The notes below the pieces were generated by a model that worked only from the letters and a program-made list of their open reading frames with translations, was not told the DNA's origin and did no database searches. Of a stretch of DNA of 64,000 nucleotides, positions 46,850 through 55,768 are shown one piece after another. A program made the translations under genes and the position numbers. The DNA is taken from NCBI RefSeq assembly GCF_002891295.1, contig NZ_LGUI01000006.1, positions 310,001 to 374,000 of the forward strand, in the 5' to 3' direction. Within the stretch, counting starts at the first letter, position 1; each line of letters opens with the position of its first letter. Origin of the DNA: Streptomyces eurocidicus (GTDB lineage Bacteria > Actinomycetota > Actinomycetes > Streptomycetales > Streptomycetaceae).

Positions 46850-47869
46850 ATGACCCCTATCGCTGCCGCCGCTGAGAAAGTCCCCGAGCAGCACTACACC
46901 CACCACGAGGCCCGGGGCGCGACGATCCACCGGACAAACCCCGTCTTCATCCACCGGGAACTGGAAGCCCTCGACGTCCACATGGGCATGAACGTCGCCG
47001 AGGTCGGCACGGGCTCCGGCCTCTCCGGGGGCCTGCTCGCCGAACTCGTCGGACCGACCGGCATGGTCACCAGCCTGGACATCGACCCGTACCTGACGCG
47101 GTGGGCCAACCACATCCACGCCGAGCGCGGGGTCAGCAACATCCGCTGCTACGCCGTGGACGGCACCGCCGGCTACCCCGGCCGGGCCCCCTACGACCGC
47201 ATGGTGGGCTGGTGTACGCCGCCGCTGCTGCCGAAGGCATGGGTGAACCAGGTCAAGGACGGCGGACTGATCGTGGCCACCCTGCCGATCGTGGCCGTGC
47301 CGAACCTGGCGATCGGTGCCGTGATCCGCGTCAGCGACGGACAGCCGCGCGTCGAGTCGGTCTTCCCCGGCTCCTACATCGAGACCGGATCCTCTCCTCG
47401 CAGCGACTTCTCGGTCCCGGCACGGTGGGTCGACTGGGAGAACCGCGTCCCGGCCACCTCATGGGTGTCGATCGCCTGGCGCGAGCAGGACGACTGGCAG
47501 AACTCCGGGGCACGTGGGGTCCTCGACCGCCTGCGGGAGCCCGGCCACACCGAGCAGTACGAGGGAGAAGAGATCAACTGGTCCAGCCTGCGCGTCTGGC
47601 TGGCCGCCACCGGCTCCCGGCTGACGATGACCGAGCTCAAAGCCGACGTCATCGGACTCGGGCACTCGACCCGCAACACCGCCGCCGTGATCCAGCAGGA
47701 CGGCACGATCACCGCCGACGCGACCGACTCGGCCTCCCTGACCGTCCTGCGGGCCTGGCTCGCAGCGTGGGAGGACGCCGACCGCCCCACCCCCGACACC
47801 TTTACGGCGAGCCTGATCCCCGACATGGATGGCGACGTCTCCGGCTGGGACCTCCGGCTGGCCCGGTGA
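46850..47869 (+). CDS. Lasso-associated protein-L-isoaspartate O-methyltransferase homologue
   Basis: 339 residues. The class I methyltransferase core follows the PIMT pattern: AdoMet loop EVGTGSGLSGG (51-61) and VTSLDIDPYL (73-82), then APYDRMVGW where PIMT has a conserved motif. About 120 extra residues follow the core, as in RiPP-associated PIMTs. Known lasso PIMTs methylate a ring Asp in the folded peptide; the ester collapses to a stable aspartimide. Here Asp6 of the core is the expected target. The ATG at 46850 has GAAGGAG ahead; the gene starts 93 bp after B2 in the same direction. Confidence 0.9.
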   Translation: MTPIAAAAEKVPEQHYTHHEARGATIHRTNPVFIHRELEALDVHMGMNVAEVGTGSGLSGGLLAELVGPTGMVTSLDIDPYLTRWANHIHAERGVSNIRCYAVDGTAGYPGRAPYDRMVGWCTPPLLPKAWVNQVKDGGLIVATLPIVAVPNLAIGAVIRVSDGQPRVESVFPGSYIETGSSPRSDFSVPARWVDWENRVPATSWVSIAWREQDDWQNSGARGVLDRLREPGHTEQYEGEEINWSSLRVWLAATGSRLTMTELKADVIGLGHSTRNTAAVIQQDGTITADATDSASLTVLRAWLAAWEDADRPTPDTFTASLIPDMDGDVSGWDLRLAR

Positions 47870-48017
47870 ACTGACCGCTCCAACCCTCGGGGCGGCCCCA
47901 TCCCCGGGGCCTCAACACGAGGCGACCAGGCTGAGGTCTGTCCTGCCCTCGGCCTCACTCTGGCCTCACCGGCCCGGCCACCAGCAGTTCCCATGGTGGC
48001 CGGTGCCGGGTTGCGGC

Positions 48018-49070
48018 TCAGCGGCCCTGCAGAGCCTTCACGTTGTTCCCGAAGCTCCACGCCTTCGAGCCGTCCCAGTTAGCCGACCAGGTCATCAGCC
48101 CCTTGAGGCCGCCGCCGTAAGTGTTCCACGCCTGGGCCACCGAACCCGGGGCCATATAGCCGCCCCCGGCGCCCGGTTGCGCCGGGAGGCCCGGGACCTG
48201 TTTGTCGTAGGGGACCTTGATCGTGGTGCCCTGGACGACGAGGCCCTTGTTGAGGCAGTCCGTCTGCGCGGTGAAGCCCTTGACGGTTCCGGCGGAGTAC
48301 GAGTCCCCGGAGCACCCGTACATGTTGCCGTTGTAGTACTGCATGTTGAGCCACCACAGACGGCCGTTGTCGGCGTACTTCTTCACGATCGGGAGGTACG
48401 CGCCCCAGATCGAGCCGTATGTCACGCTGCCGCCGGTGACATAGGCGGTCTCGGGGGCCATCGTGAGACCGAAGTTCGAGGGCATCCGGGCGAGCACGCC
48501 GTCGATGATGCGGATGAGGTTGGCCTGCGAGGTGGACGGCTTGGTGATGTCGCCGTCGCCGGTGAGGCCGGTCTCGATGTCGATGTCGATGCCGTCGAAG
48601 TTGTACGTCTTCAGGATCGGCACGATGGTCTCGACGAAGCGGTCGGCGACGGTGCTGGAGCCCAGGTCGATACCGGCGGCCGCGCCGCCTATGGACAGGA
48701 GGATCGTGGCGCCCGCCGCCTTGGCCCGGCACATCTCGGTCGGGGTCGCGACCTTGACGGTGGCGTCCATCCCGTCCTCCCACAGGGCGGTGCCGTCCGA
48801 GCGGATCACCGGGAAGGCCGCGTTGAGGACGTTGTAGCCGTGGTCGCCGAAGCGGGCGTCGGTGATCGGCGCCCACCCGAACGGCGGATGGACGCCGTTG
48901 GCCGCACCGTCCCAGTTCTCCCAGTACCCCTGGAGCACCTTGCCCGCAGGCTTCGGCTTGACCGCGCAGGTCTCCTCCGCCGGCGTGCCCGCCGCCGCGG
49001 TGGCGGGCAGCTGGGTGAGGAAGGCCAGGGCCAGCCCAGCCCCCAGCAGTCGTGCCGTTCTCCCTGACAT
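48018..49070 (-). CDS. Secreted GH18 chitinase
   Basis: 350 residues. The signal peptide ends near ATAAAGTPA (about 27). The GH18 active-site motif DGIDIDIE lies at 159-166 with Glu166 as the acid; LLSIGGA (125-131) is the second family signature and MTWSANWDG near the end places the final barrel strand Trp. No chitin-binding domain is attached. It hydrolyses chitin outside the cell. A DasR-like site lies upstream, so GlcNAc-dependent control is expected. The ATG at 49070 is preferred over GTG 27 bases upstream on signal-peptide length. Confidence 0.94.
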   Translation of the reverse strand: MSGRTARLLGAGLALAFLTQLPATAAAGTPAEETCAVKPKPAGKVLQGYWENWDGAANGVHPPFGWAPITDARFGDHGYNVLNAAFPVIRSDGTALWEDGMDATVKVATPTEMCRAKAAGATILLSIGGAAAGIDLGSSTVADRFVETIVPILKTYNFDGIDIDIETGLTGDGDITKPSTSQANLIRIIDGVLARMPSNFGLTMAPETAYVTGGSVTYGSIWGAYLPIVKKYADNGRLWWLNMQYYNGNMYGCSGDSYSAGTVKGFTAQTDCLNKGLVVQGTTIKVPYDKQVPGLPAQPGAGGGYMAPGSVAQAWNTYGGGLKGLMTWSANWDGSKAWSFGNNVKALQGR

Positions 49071-49179
49071 GCCGTGTCGCCTCACGTTTTCCTCCACGCG
49101 TCCTTCCGGTCGCGCCCGACCGCACCGGGGCGCGGTGACACCCGGGGGGCAATCGTCGGAGGGCCCGGACCCGCCGTCA

Positions 49180-49196
49180 ATAGGTCTGGACCAAGT
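49180..49196 (-). promoter_or_regulatory. DasR-type/chitinase promoter element
   Basis: Read on the minus strand it contains TGGTCCAGACCT, the 12-base element seen as a direct repeat in Streptomyces chitinase promoters and close to the DasR site ACTGGTCTAGACCAGT. Only one copy is visible, 110 bp upstream of the chitinase start. Confidence 0.75.
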
Positions 49197-49212
49197 TGGG
49201 GAGGTGTGCGGG

Positions 49213-50319
49213 TCAGGCGAGGCGTTCGACGGCGACGAACGCGGCGTCGTCGCCGAGCGAGCCGCCCGCGTGGGCGAGCAGGCTCTCGTGGATCAGCCGG
49301 ACGAGCCGCTCCGGCTCGGTCTCGTGCCAGGCCGCCACGTTCCCGGCGAGGTCGTAGAAGGCGCCGTGGGAGTCACGCGCCTCGACGACGCCGTCCGTGT
49401 AGAGCAGGAGCACGTCGCCGCCGCGGTAGGAGAACGGCTCGGGCGCGTAGTCCTCCTCCGACCGCTCCCCGCCCACCCCGAGCGGGAGCGCCGGATCGCC
49501 CACCGTCAGGAACGTGACCTTCCCGTCGCGCAGGAGCAGTGGCGGCGGGTGGCCGCAGCTGATCAGCCTGAGCAGCTGTTCGTCGGCCGGGACCTCCAGG
49601 ATCGCGGCGGTCACGAAGCCCTCCCCGTAGTCGGGCGCGCCGGTGGGTTCCACGGTGTCCCAGTGGACGGCGTTGTGCAGGTGCGCGACGAGCCTCGGCA
49701 GCGGGGGGTTGCGGTGGGCGGCCGCGCGGAAGGCGCCCAGCAGCAGCGCGGCGTCCCCGACGGCGGACAGCCCCTTGCCGCGTACGTCCCCGATCAGGAA
49801 GCGCGTCCCGTACCGCCCGGGCGCCACCGCGTAGAGATCGCCGCCGATCTGCGCCTCCGCCTCGGCCGCGACGTACACGGAGGCGATCCGCAGCGCGCCG
49901 ATCCGGTCCGGGAGCGGCCGGAGCAGGACCTTCTGGGCGACGTCGGCGACCCAGCGGGCCTTGTGCAGGGCCTGCTCGTGCCGTTCGTGGACGGCCCTGA
50001 AGGCCACGACGAAGAGGGCGACCAGGAAGAGCGCCACGATCTGCGCCTGGTGGTTGGCCGTCGTCACCCCGCCGAGCAGTGCGCTGAGGGTGATCTGGGC
50101 ACCCACGGCGAGCGCCCCGGCCAGGGCCGTGAGCCGGACGCCGCCGATCATGGCGGCGAGCGCGGGCGCCACCACGAGCAGCGGCCCCAGCTGGATGTTC
50201 TCGCCGGTCAGCAGGTCGAGCACCGTGATCGCCACGACCAGCCCGAACGGTACGGCGAGCAGCGCGGGGCGGTGACGCCACGGCTGCCCGAGACCCGGCG
50301 GACGGAGCTGGAGGCGCAT
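49213..50319 (-). CDS. Membrane-anchored PP2C/SpoIIE-type phosphatase
   Basis: 368 residues. About four to five membrane helices fill the first 115 residues, a linker helix (RAVHERHEQALHKA) follows, and the SpoIIE phosphatase domain spans about 140-365. Metal-site blocks are GGDLYAVAPG, FLIGDVRGKG, and the closing GDDAAFVAVE. Such proteins dephosphorylate anti-sigma-factor antagonists in stress or development. There is no GAF or PAS sensor and no anti-sigma gene nearby, so the partner is unknown. Confidence 0.92.
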   Translation of the reverse strand: MRLQLRPPGLGQPWRHRPALLAVPFGLVVAITVLDLLTGENIQLGPLLVVAPALAAMIGGVRLTALAGALAVGAQITLSALLGGVTTANHQAQIVALFLVALFVVAFRAVHERHEQALHKARWVADVAQKVLLRPLPDRIGALRIASVYVAAEAEAQIGGDLYAVAPGRYGTRFLIGDVRGKGLSAVGDAALLLGAFRAAAHRNPPLPRLVAHLHNAVHWDTVEPTGAPDYGEGFVTAAILEVPADEQLLRLISCGHPPPLLLRDGKVTFLTVGDPALPLGVGGERSEEDYAPEPFSYRGGDVLLLYTDGVVEARDSHGAFYDLAGNVAAWHETEPERLVRLIHESLLAHAGGSLGDDAAFVAVERLA

Positions 50320-50451
50320 GACTCCTGCTTACCTCCCCGGCGCGCCGGGTGCCTCTCCGGCGCGTCCGACACGCGCCCGGCCCCGCGCTTTCGGCTTCCC
50401 GGCCGGGGGCCGGGTCCCGGCCCGGGGCCTTGGTTCCGGGGTCTCCGGGGT

Positions 50452-50521
50452 CTCCGGGGTTTCAGCTCCGGGGTTTCAGCTCCGGGGTTTCAGCTCCGGG
50501 GTTTCAGTTCTGGGGTTTCAG
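50452..50521. repeat. Five tandem copies of a 14-bp unit over the nuclease stop codon
   Basis: Unit CTCCGGGGTTTCAG at 50452, 50466, 50480, 50494 and a diverged copy at 50508 (TTCTGGGGTTTCAG). Two 9-bp CCGGGGTCT-like units precede it. The nuclease stop codon lies in copy 4, so the last codons of the gene derive from the repeat. Confidence 0.9.
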
Positions 50522-51253
50522 CGTGACCTCGGGGCTGGTCTCGGCCGGGAGACGCTCGGCGGGGCAGGTGTCGAGGACCTTGCGCATGGCGGCGCCTTCG
50601 TCGGAGGTGACCCAGAGCTTGTACTCCTTCTTCACCGCGATCTGGCGCGCCACGTAGGGGCACGCGAACGACTTGTTCGGGGGGAGCCAGGCGGCGGCGT
50701 CCTTGTCGCCCTTGGCCCGGTTGGCGGGGCCGTCGGCCGCGATGAGGTTGAGGGGGTCGTTGGCCAGGGCCTCACGCTTCGCCTGAGTGAGCTTCTGCGC
50801 CCCGGTCTGCCACGCGGCCGAGAGCGCCACGGCGTGGTCGATGTCCACGGACCCGCCCCCGCCGCCGCGCTGGAAGGAGATCGTCTTGCCGGTGTAGGGG
50901 TCGGCGAGGGTGCCCGAGGTGATCACGCATTTCTTCCCGTCGTCGAACACGGGGTCCTTCAGGTCCCGGCGCAGGATGTCGTTCCGGGTGTCGCACTTGT
51001 TGCCCGAACCGGGGGCGTCGGTCTTGTCGGACCAGGCCGTGCCGAACGACTTGGCGCGGTCGTAGCCGTCCTTGGAGGCGGCCGCCTTGACGGGCAGCTC
51101 CGCCAGCGCCGCCTTGGCGGTGCCGGGTTTGGCGTCGGTGCCGGAGCGGTGTTTCTCGTCCTCCTCGTCGGTGCAGCCCGCGAGGGCCGTCAGCAGGAGG
51201 GTGGCGAAGAGAGCGGAACAGACGCGGACGCGGGCATGGGCACGAGGGTGCAA
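50504..51253 (-). CDS. Secreted HNH (DUF1524-type) nuclease lipoprotein
   Basis: 249 residues. The signal peptide ends in a lipobox-like LTALAGC. The mature part carries the DUF1524/GmrSD C-terminal HNH pattern: VDIDHAVALSAAW, then NDPLNLIAADGPANRAKGDK and DAAAWLPPN. Four or more cysteines suit an extracellular enzyme. Streptomyces has several such secreted nucleases. The most likely start is TTG at 51253, with GAGG five bases upstream; no ATG or GTG is placed properly before the signal peptide. The C-terminus (SPEVTLKPQN) is encoded within the 14-bp repeat array. Confidence 0.85.
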   Translation of the reverse strand: MHPRAHARVRVCSALFATLLLTALAGCTDEEDEKHRSGTDAKPGTAKAALAELPVKAAASKDGYDRAKSFGTAWSDKTDAPGSGNKCDTRNDILRRDLKDPVFDDGKKCVITSGTLADPYTGKTISFQRGGGGGSVDIDHAVALSAAWQTGAQKLTQAKREALANDPLNLIAADGPANRAKGDKDAAAWLPPNKSFACPYVARQIAVKKEYKLWVTSDEGAAMRKVLDTCPAERLPAETSPEVTLKPQN

Positions 51254-51481
51254 CGGAACCTCATCTCCTCGGCGCGGGTCCGCCCGGAGGCCGACGCGGA
51301 ATCGCGGCGGAACCACTGGGGGCCCGCGGGATAACTCCGTTCCGGGAGAGCTGTGCCCGGGCCTCGTGGCGGAACCACCGGCTTCCCGCCGCGCCTCGAC
51401 GCATCCGGGGATCCCGCCCCTTCGGACCCGCGCACCGGCGTACGCGCGAGCGGCGAGGGGCGGCCGGCCCGCGAACGGCAG

Positions 51482-51511
51482 GCGGCCACCGCCCATGAGG
51501 ACGGTGGCCGC
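51482..51511. terminator. Hairpin terminator after the M6 protease gene
   Basis: A 10-bp perfect stem (51482-51491 with 51502-51511), 36 bp after the protease stop. Confidence 0.6.
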
Positions 51512-51546
51512 GTGCGACCGGGGGCTCCGGCCGGGGCGCCCTGGGG

Positions 51547-53562
51547 TCACCTCTGCAGCGAGCAGGTGGCCTTGGCGGTCTTCTTCGGGTCGCTCTCCGA
51601 GCGCGCGGTGAGGACGACCTTGCCGTCCCGGTCGGCGCCCGCCTTGGCGTTCACCGCGACCTCGACGGGCACGGAGGCGCCGGCCTCGGCGGTGGCGAGC
51701 CGGTTGGGGAGCCAGGCGGACCAGCCGCGTCCGGCGGTCGTGGCCGACAGCCGGTACACGTCGGAGGAGAGGTACGGGCCGGCGTCGGTGGCACGGCCGG
51801 TGTTGGCGAGCGCGAAGGTGCACACGGCACGCCCGTCGGCGGGCCGGCCCTTGGCCTTGCCCTGGCCGAGGGCGAGGCCGCGGGTCTGCGGTCCCGTGCC
51901 GTCCAGGGACTTGACGCCGACGCTGTACGACAGCACCCCGGCGGCGTCGCGGCGCACGTCGAGGACGTAGAAGTGCAGCCGGTTGGCCTGGTCGACGTAC
52001 TCGTACGAGCTGCCGGAGTCGGCTCCGGCGTGCAGCAGGGCGTCGCTGAGCTGCCGGTAGTCCCCCATGGTGATCTTCTGCGGGACGCCGTCGGGGCGCA
52101 GGAAGTCCACCATGCCGATGTCCTCGGGGTGGGCGTCGATCACCCAGACGAAGGGGGCCCGGTCCGCGTTCTTGGTCTTGCTGAGCAGGACCCCGTTGTC
52201 GGGTGTGAAGGAGTCCATGCCCATGCGGTCGACGACCTCGACGGTGTAGTTGTCGTAGCCGCCGCCGTCACAGAGGGGGTCGGTGTTACGGTCGCAGGCG
52301 GGTGACAGGTCGCGGCCCATGGTGATGTTGACGCCGGTGAGGCCGCGCTCGCCGGGCGGCGCGGAGCGCGCGGTGACACGGGCGACGACGAGCCCGGAGC
52401 CCTTGAGGGCGTCGCGGTCGAGGCGCAGGACGTTCTTCTCGTCGACGATGCCGAGCTTGAGCTTGTCCCGGAGGACGTGCTGGGCGCCCATCGAACCGCC
52501 GGCCGTGGCGGGGATCTGCCAGCGGGTGTGCGGTCCGCCGGGGCCGTTGAACGAACCCCGGGAGAGCATGCCCCAGATACCGGTGTAGGCGCGGCTCAGC
52601 GGGGTGCCGTAGGGGTTGTTGTAGTTGTCCCCGATGCCCAGGATGTGGCTGAGTTCATGGGCGAAGGTGGCCATGCCGGAGCTCTCGGCCTGGGTGGACG
52701 AGCCGTTCGCGGCGTTGGGCCAGATGCGGGCGGCGGCCTGCCAGGACGTCCACGGCACATAGCGGGTCTTCGCCGCGTTGCCGCCGCCGGGGATGGCGGA
52801 GGGCGGCCCCCAGGCGGCGGGCACGTCCTGCGGGGACCGGAATTTCATCGGGCCGAACTCCTGCCAGGCGGAGGACTCGTCCACGCCCGCGGTGAGGTAG
52901 AAGACGAAGTCGAACTCGGCCGCCTTGTCGGCGCCCACGTCGGCGACCCAGCCGCGCTTGCCGTCGGTGCGGATGTCCTTGCCGCAGGAGTCGCCGACCG
53001 GGCAGGCGCCGGGGTTCATACCGGGCTCGATGCCGTACTGGTAGGACTTCCACGGCATGCGGTAGACGCCGAAGGCGGTCAGGTCCACCCCGACCCGGCC
53101 GCCGGAGTCCTCCATCCAGTACTCGTTGATGGTGTGTCCCCGGTTGAGCGCGCCGGGTTTGTTGAGGAAGTTCTCGTAGAACTTGGGGACTTGCGCGCGG
53201 GGGATGCCGGAGGCGCTCGACTGCGGGTTGCCGAACCGGGCGGTGCCGGCCGGTTTGCTGACCGAGAACTCCTCGTCGGGGTAGTCCAGGAGCACCAGGG
53301 CGCCCTTGAACGTGCGCTTGGTGGGCTTGAGATCGGGGTCGGCCCAGTCCGTTCCCGGCACCGAGCGGTACTCGGCCCAGGTCATGTCGTCGGGGTTGCG
53401 CCAGTTCTGCGGATCGATCGGCTGGACGAGGGGCGGTCGGACCCGGGGGGCGTCGGGCGTCGCCCGCGCGGGTCCGGCGGCGGCGAGGGCCACGACGCCG
53501 AGGAGCAGGGCGACGATACTCGACCGCCGTAATCGGCGTGCGCGTCTGGGGCGCGGGAACAC
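51547..53562 (-). CDS. Secreted M6-family metalloprotease (immune inhibitor A-like)
   Basis: 671 residues, GTG start with AAGAGGTGAG ahead. An arginine-rich N-terminus and hydrophobic helix end near GPARATPD, a signal peptide. The catalytic zinc motif is HELSHILGIGDNYN (about 301-314), preceded by the M6 block FDFVFYLTAGVDES. A C-terminal region of about 150 residues forms a beta-rich domain. Family members degrade host or environmental proteins. It is monocistronic, ended by the hairpin at 51482. Confidence 0.9.
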   Translation of the reverse strand: MFPRPRRARRLRRSSIVALLLGVVALAAAGPARATPDAPRVRPPLVQPIDPQNWRNPDDMTWAEYRSVPGTDWADPDLKPTKRTFKGALVLLDYPDEEFSVSKPAGTARFGNPQSSASGIPRAQVPKFYENFLNKPGALNRGHTINEYWMEDSGGRVGVDLTAFGVYRMPWKSYQYGIEPGMNPGACPVGDSCGKDIRTDGKRGWVADVGADKAAEFDFVFYLTAGVDESSAWQEFGPMKFRSPQDVPAAWGPPSAIPGGGNAAKTRYVPWTSWQAAARIWPNAANGSSTQAESSGMATFAHELSHILGIGDNYNNPYGTPLSRAYTGIWGMLSRGSFNGPGGPHTRWQIPATAGGSMGAQHVLRDKLKLGIVDEKNVLRLDRDALKGSGLVVARVTARSAPPGERGLTGVNITMGRDLSPACDRNTDPLCDGGGYDNYTVEVVDRMGMDSFTPDNGVLLSKTKNADRAPFVWVIDAHPEDIGMVDFLRPDGVPQKITMGDYRQLSDALLHAGADSGSSYEYVDQANRLHFYVLDVRRDAAGVLSYSVGVKSLDGTGPQTRGLALGQGKAKGRPADGRAVCTFALANTGRATDAGPYLSSDVYRLSATTAGRGWSAWLPNRLATAEAGASVPVEVAVNAKAGADRDGKVVLTARSESDPKKTAKATCSLQR

Positions 53563-53882
53563 GGCTCACCTCTTGCCTGAACGTCGACGGATGCGAACAT
53601 GACAAGCTATTCGAGTGTGCCTAGCGTGGCCAAGGTAGGGCTGAGGGAAGGCGCGACGCCAGAGTGCAGCCGTGACGTTCGTGGGGCGCGGCGGATCCGG
53701 GGGGCGGTACGGCGAGGTACGCCCGGTACGGCGAGGTACGCCCCCGCCGACCGGCCGGCCGTGGCGGCGGTGCGCGCCATGGCGACCGGGGACGGCCGAG
53801 GAGCCGTCCGTCGTCCGCCACAGCGCGGGGCTTCCGCCGCCGCTCAGGGCCCAAGGGCCGTCAACGGCCCCTCGGGTGACCC
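53563..53882. other. Gene-free promoter stretch with a 19-bp tandem repeat
   Basis: 320 bp upstream of the M6 protease and 3' of the GNAT gene. A 19-bp unit is present twice head to tail at 53706-53724 and 53725-53743 (starting GGTACGGCGAGGTACG). No gene or recognised operator. Confidence 0.5.
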
Positions 53883-54500
53883 TCAGGCACCGGCCACGGG
53901 GCGGGGCGCGCGCCGCATGGCCCACAGCTCGGGCCCGCCGCCGGGCAGCCGCGCCTCGCCGAGCACGGTGAAGCCGAAGTGCTCGTAGACGGGGAGATTG
54001 GACGGCTTGGAGGACTCCAGGTAGACGGGCATGCCCGCTTCGTCGGCCTTGGCCAGCCCCGAGCGCAGCAGGGCGGCCCCGTGGCCCTGACCCCGGGCGG
54101 CCGGGTCGGCGCCGATCACCGCGAGGTACCAGTGGGGTTCCTGCGGTGCGTGTTCGGCGGCGGCCTCGACGGCGTCGCGGAACAGCCCGGCCCGGTCGCC
54201 GAGGATCTCCTGGAGCTCCTGGACGGTCTCCGCGTCGGGAACGGCCTTCTCCTGGCCCTCCGGCGCCACCCAGAAGGCGGCCGCCGCGTCGGTGCGCTCG
54301 CACACGCCGTGCCGGAGGTACTGCCGGGTGAAGAGGGTCGAGAAGTACCGGCCCAGCCCTGCCTCGCGAGTGGAGTCCTCGGGGAAGAACCAGCGCATCA
54401 TCGGGTCGTCGCCGAAGGCGCCGGCCAGAGTGCCGCCGATGAACCGGGCGTCGTCGGGCGTCGCCGTCTTCGGGGTGTTGGATATCGCCATACGGCTCAT
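53883..54500 (-). CDS. GNAT family N-acetyltransferase
   Basis: 205 residues from ATG at 54500 (another ATG lies nine bases on). Full GNAT fold: an N-terminal half with FIGGTLAGAFGDDPMMRWFFP, then the strand HWYLAVIGADPAARGQGHGAALL, where RGQGHG is the acetyl-CoA loop, and a terminal YEHFGF. This layout is common among Streptomyces GNATs with possible drug or small-amine substrates. No neighbour suggests the substrate. Confidence 0.88.
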   Translation of the reverse strand: MSRMAISNTPKTATPDDARFIGGTLAGAFGDDPMMRWFFPEDSTREAGLGRYFSTLFTRQYLRHGVCERTDAAAAFWVAPEGQEKAVPDAETVQELQEILGDRAGLFRDAVEAAAEHAPQEPHWYLAVIGADPAARGQGHGAALLRSGLAKADEAGMPVYLESSKPSNLPVYEHFGFTVLGEARLPGGGPELWAMRRAPRPVAGA

Positions 54501-54590
54501 TCTGCACCCCGGATGATCTTCGTCGGCGAGGGGGGTGCCGGGTCGTTCCACGGGCGAATGGGCCACCTGGGCAAGGGAGTCGTACGGACC

Positions 54591-54622
54591 GCCGGGCGGC
54601 CCCCGGGGAGGAGCCGCCCGGC
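54591..54622. terminator. Hairpin terminator after the SIS-domain gene
   Basis: A 10-bp stem (54591-54600 with 54613-54622), 14 bp beyond the stop. Confidence 0.55.
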
Positions 54623-54635
54623 GCGCGAGGGCCCG

Positions 54636-55664
54636 TCAGTAGTCGATCCGGAACATATAGCGCCGCTTGTCCGGGCCGTGCCCCCGCACGGCTTCCAGGT
54701 GCTGGGAGAACCGCGTCGTCACCGTCGCGAGCGCCAGGGGCCCGACCGCCGCCCGCGCCGCCCCGGGGACGCCCGGCAGGCTCAGTTCCGCCGTGTCGAT
54801 GTAGTGGTGCCTCTTCGTGTGCCGGTCGAGGAAGGCCCGCGCGCGCTCGGCCACCGGACGGGTCGCGTCCTCGCCCAGCAGGAGCAGGACGGCCTGCTCC
54901 GCCGTGACGATCTCGAAGGCGCCGTGGAAGAACTCGCCCGCGTGGAACGCGGCGGCGTGCTTCCACTGCTTCTCCAGCAGGTGGCACATGGCGAAGGCGT
55001 ACGCCTCGCCGTAGTTGGGCCCCGAGCCCAGCACGTAGGTGACGGGCTCGTCGGCCAGCGCGGTGGCGAGGGCGTGGTTGGACTCCTCGGTCTCCTCCAG
55101 CGCCGAGTACAGCGCGTCGGGCAGCACCTCGTACCCGGTGCGGACGGCGGCGTGGTCCCCCTCCGCGCCGGCCGCTTCGAGGAACGCGTGGGCGAACTGG
55201 CCGAGCAGGACCTGCCGGGGAGGCACGACGGTGTCGTTGCTCCGGTAGGTCCACGCCGTGTGCGCCGTCGCGGCGAGCGGGCTGCCGGCGGTGCGGGTGA
55301 CGGCGACGACGCGGGCTCCGGCCGCGCGGGCCAGGCCCGCGGCGGCGAGGGACTCCTTGGTGGTCCCCGTGTGCGAACTGACCAGGACGACCGAGCCCTT
55401 GCCCAGGGTGGCCGGTCTGCGGTGGGTGAACTCGGCGCTGGTCATGCACCGGACCGGGAACGGCGCCCCGGCCTCCAGCACGAAGTGCGCCGGGCAGGCG
55501 TCGGCCAGCGCGCCCCCGCAGCCGACGAGGAAGACGCCGGACACACCCGCCGCGACGGCGCCGGCCGCGAAGGCGCGGATGGCGTCGTACTGGCCGAGCG
55601 CGAAGGCGACGGCGTCCTTGAAGTCCTCGGGTATCGGCTGGAGCGGGGTGGAGGTGTCGGTCAC
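54636..55664 (-). CDS. SIS-domain sugar isomerase/deglycase-like protein
   Basis: 342 residues with two SIS domains (about 30-165 and 190-335). SIS signatures include GVFLVGCGGALAD, VVLVSSHTGTTKES and VLGSGPNYGEAYAF; a conserved Glu-rich HAGEFFHGAFE block near 240 carries catalytic residues in the GlmS-isomerase/FrlB group. Fructosamine-6-phosphate deglycase is a reasonable guess. There is no kinase or transporter gene alongside. GTG start with GAGGGG ahead. Confidence 0.85.
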   Translation of the reverse strand: MTDTSTPLQPIPEDFKDAVAFALGQYDAIRAFAAGAVAAGVSGVFLVGCGGALADACPAHFVLEAGAPFPVRCMTSAEFTHRRPATLGKGSVVLVSSHTGTTKESLAAAGLARAAGARVVAVTRTAGSPLAATAHTAWTYRSNDTVVPPRQVLLGQFAHAFLEAAGAEGDHAAVRTGYEVLPDALYSALEETEESNHALATALADEPVTYVLGSGPNYGEAYAFAMCHLLEKQWKHAAAFHAGEFFHGAFEIVTAEQAVLLLLGEDATRPVAERARAFLDRHTKRHHYIDTAELSLPGVPGAARAAVGPLALATVTTRFSQHLEAVRGHGPDKRRYMFRIDY

Positions 55665-55768
55665 GGGTGCCCCTCATCGTCGAAGGCGCGGCACGGGTAC
55701 GGGCCGCTGCGCGGGCCTGTTCCCCACCCCGCCCCTTCCCGAACCGGGGCTCCGCCCCGGACCCCGGT

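Larger units (their letters stand above)
42444..47869. other. Lasso peptide gene cluster of the aspartimide (PIMT-associated) type
   Basis: Regulator, then divergent precursor A, cyclase C, RRE protein B1, peptidase B2 and a protein-isoaspartate-methyltransferase homologue. Genes C, B1 and B2 overlap. No ABC exporter gene is present. The lower G/C content of third positions across the block suggests horizontal acquisition. Confidence 0.88.
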
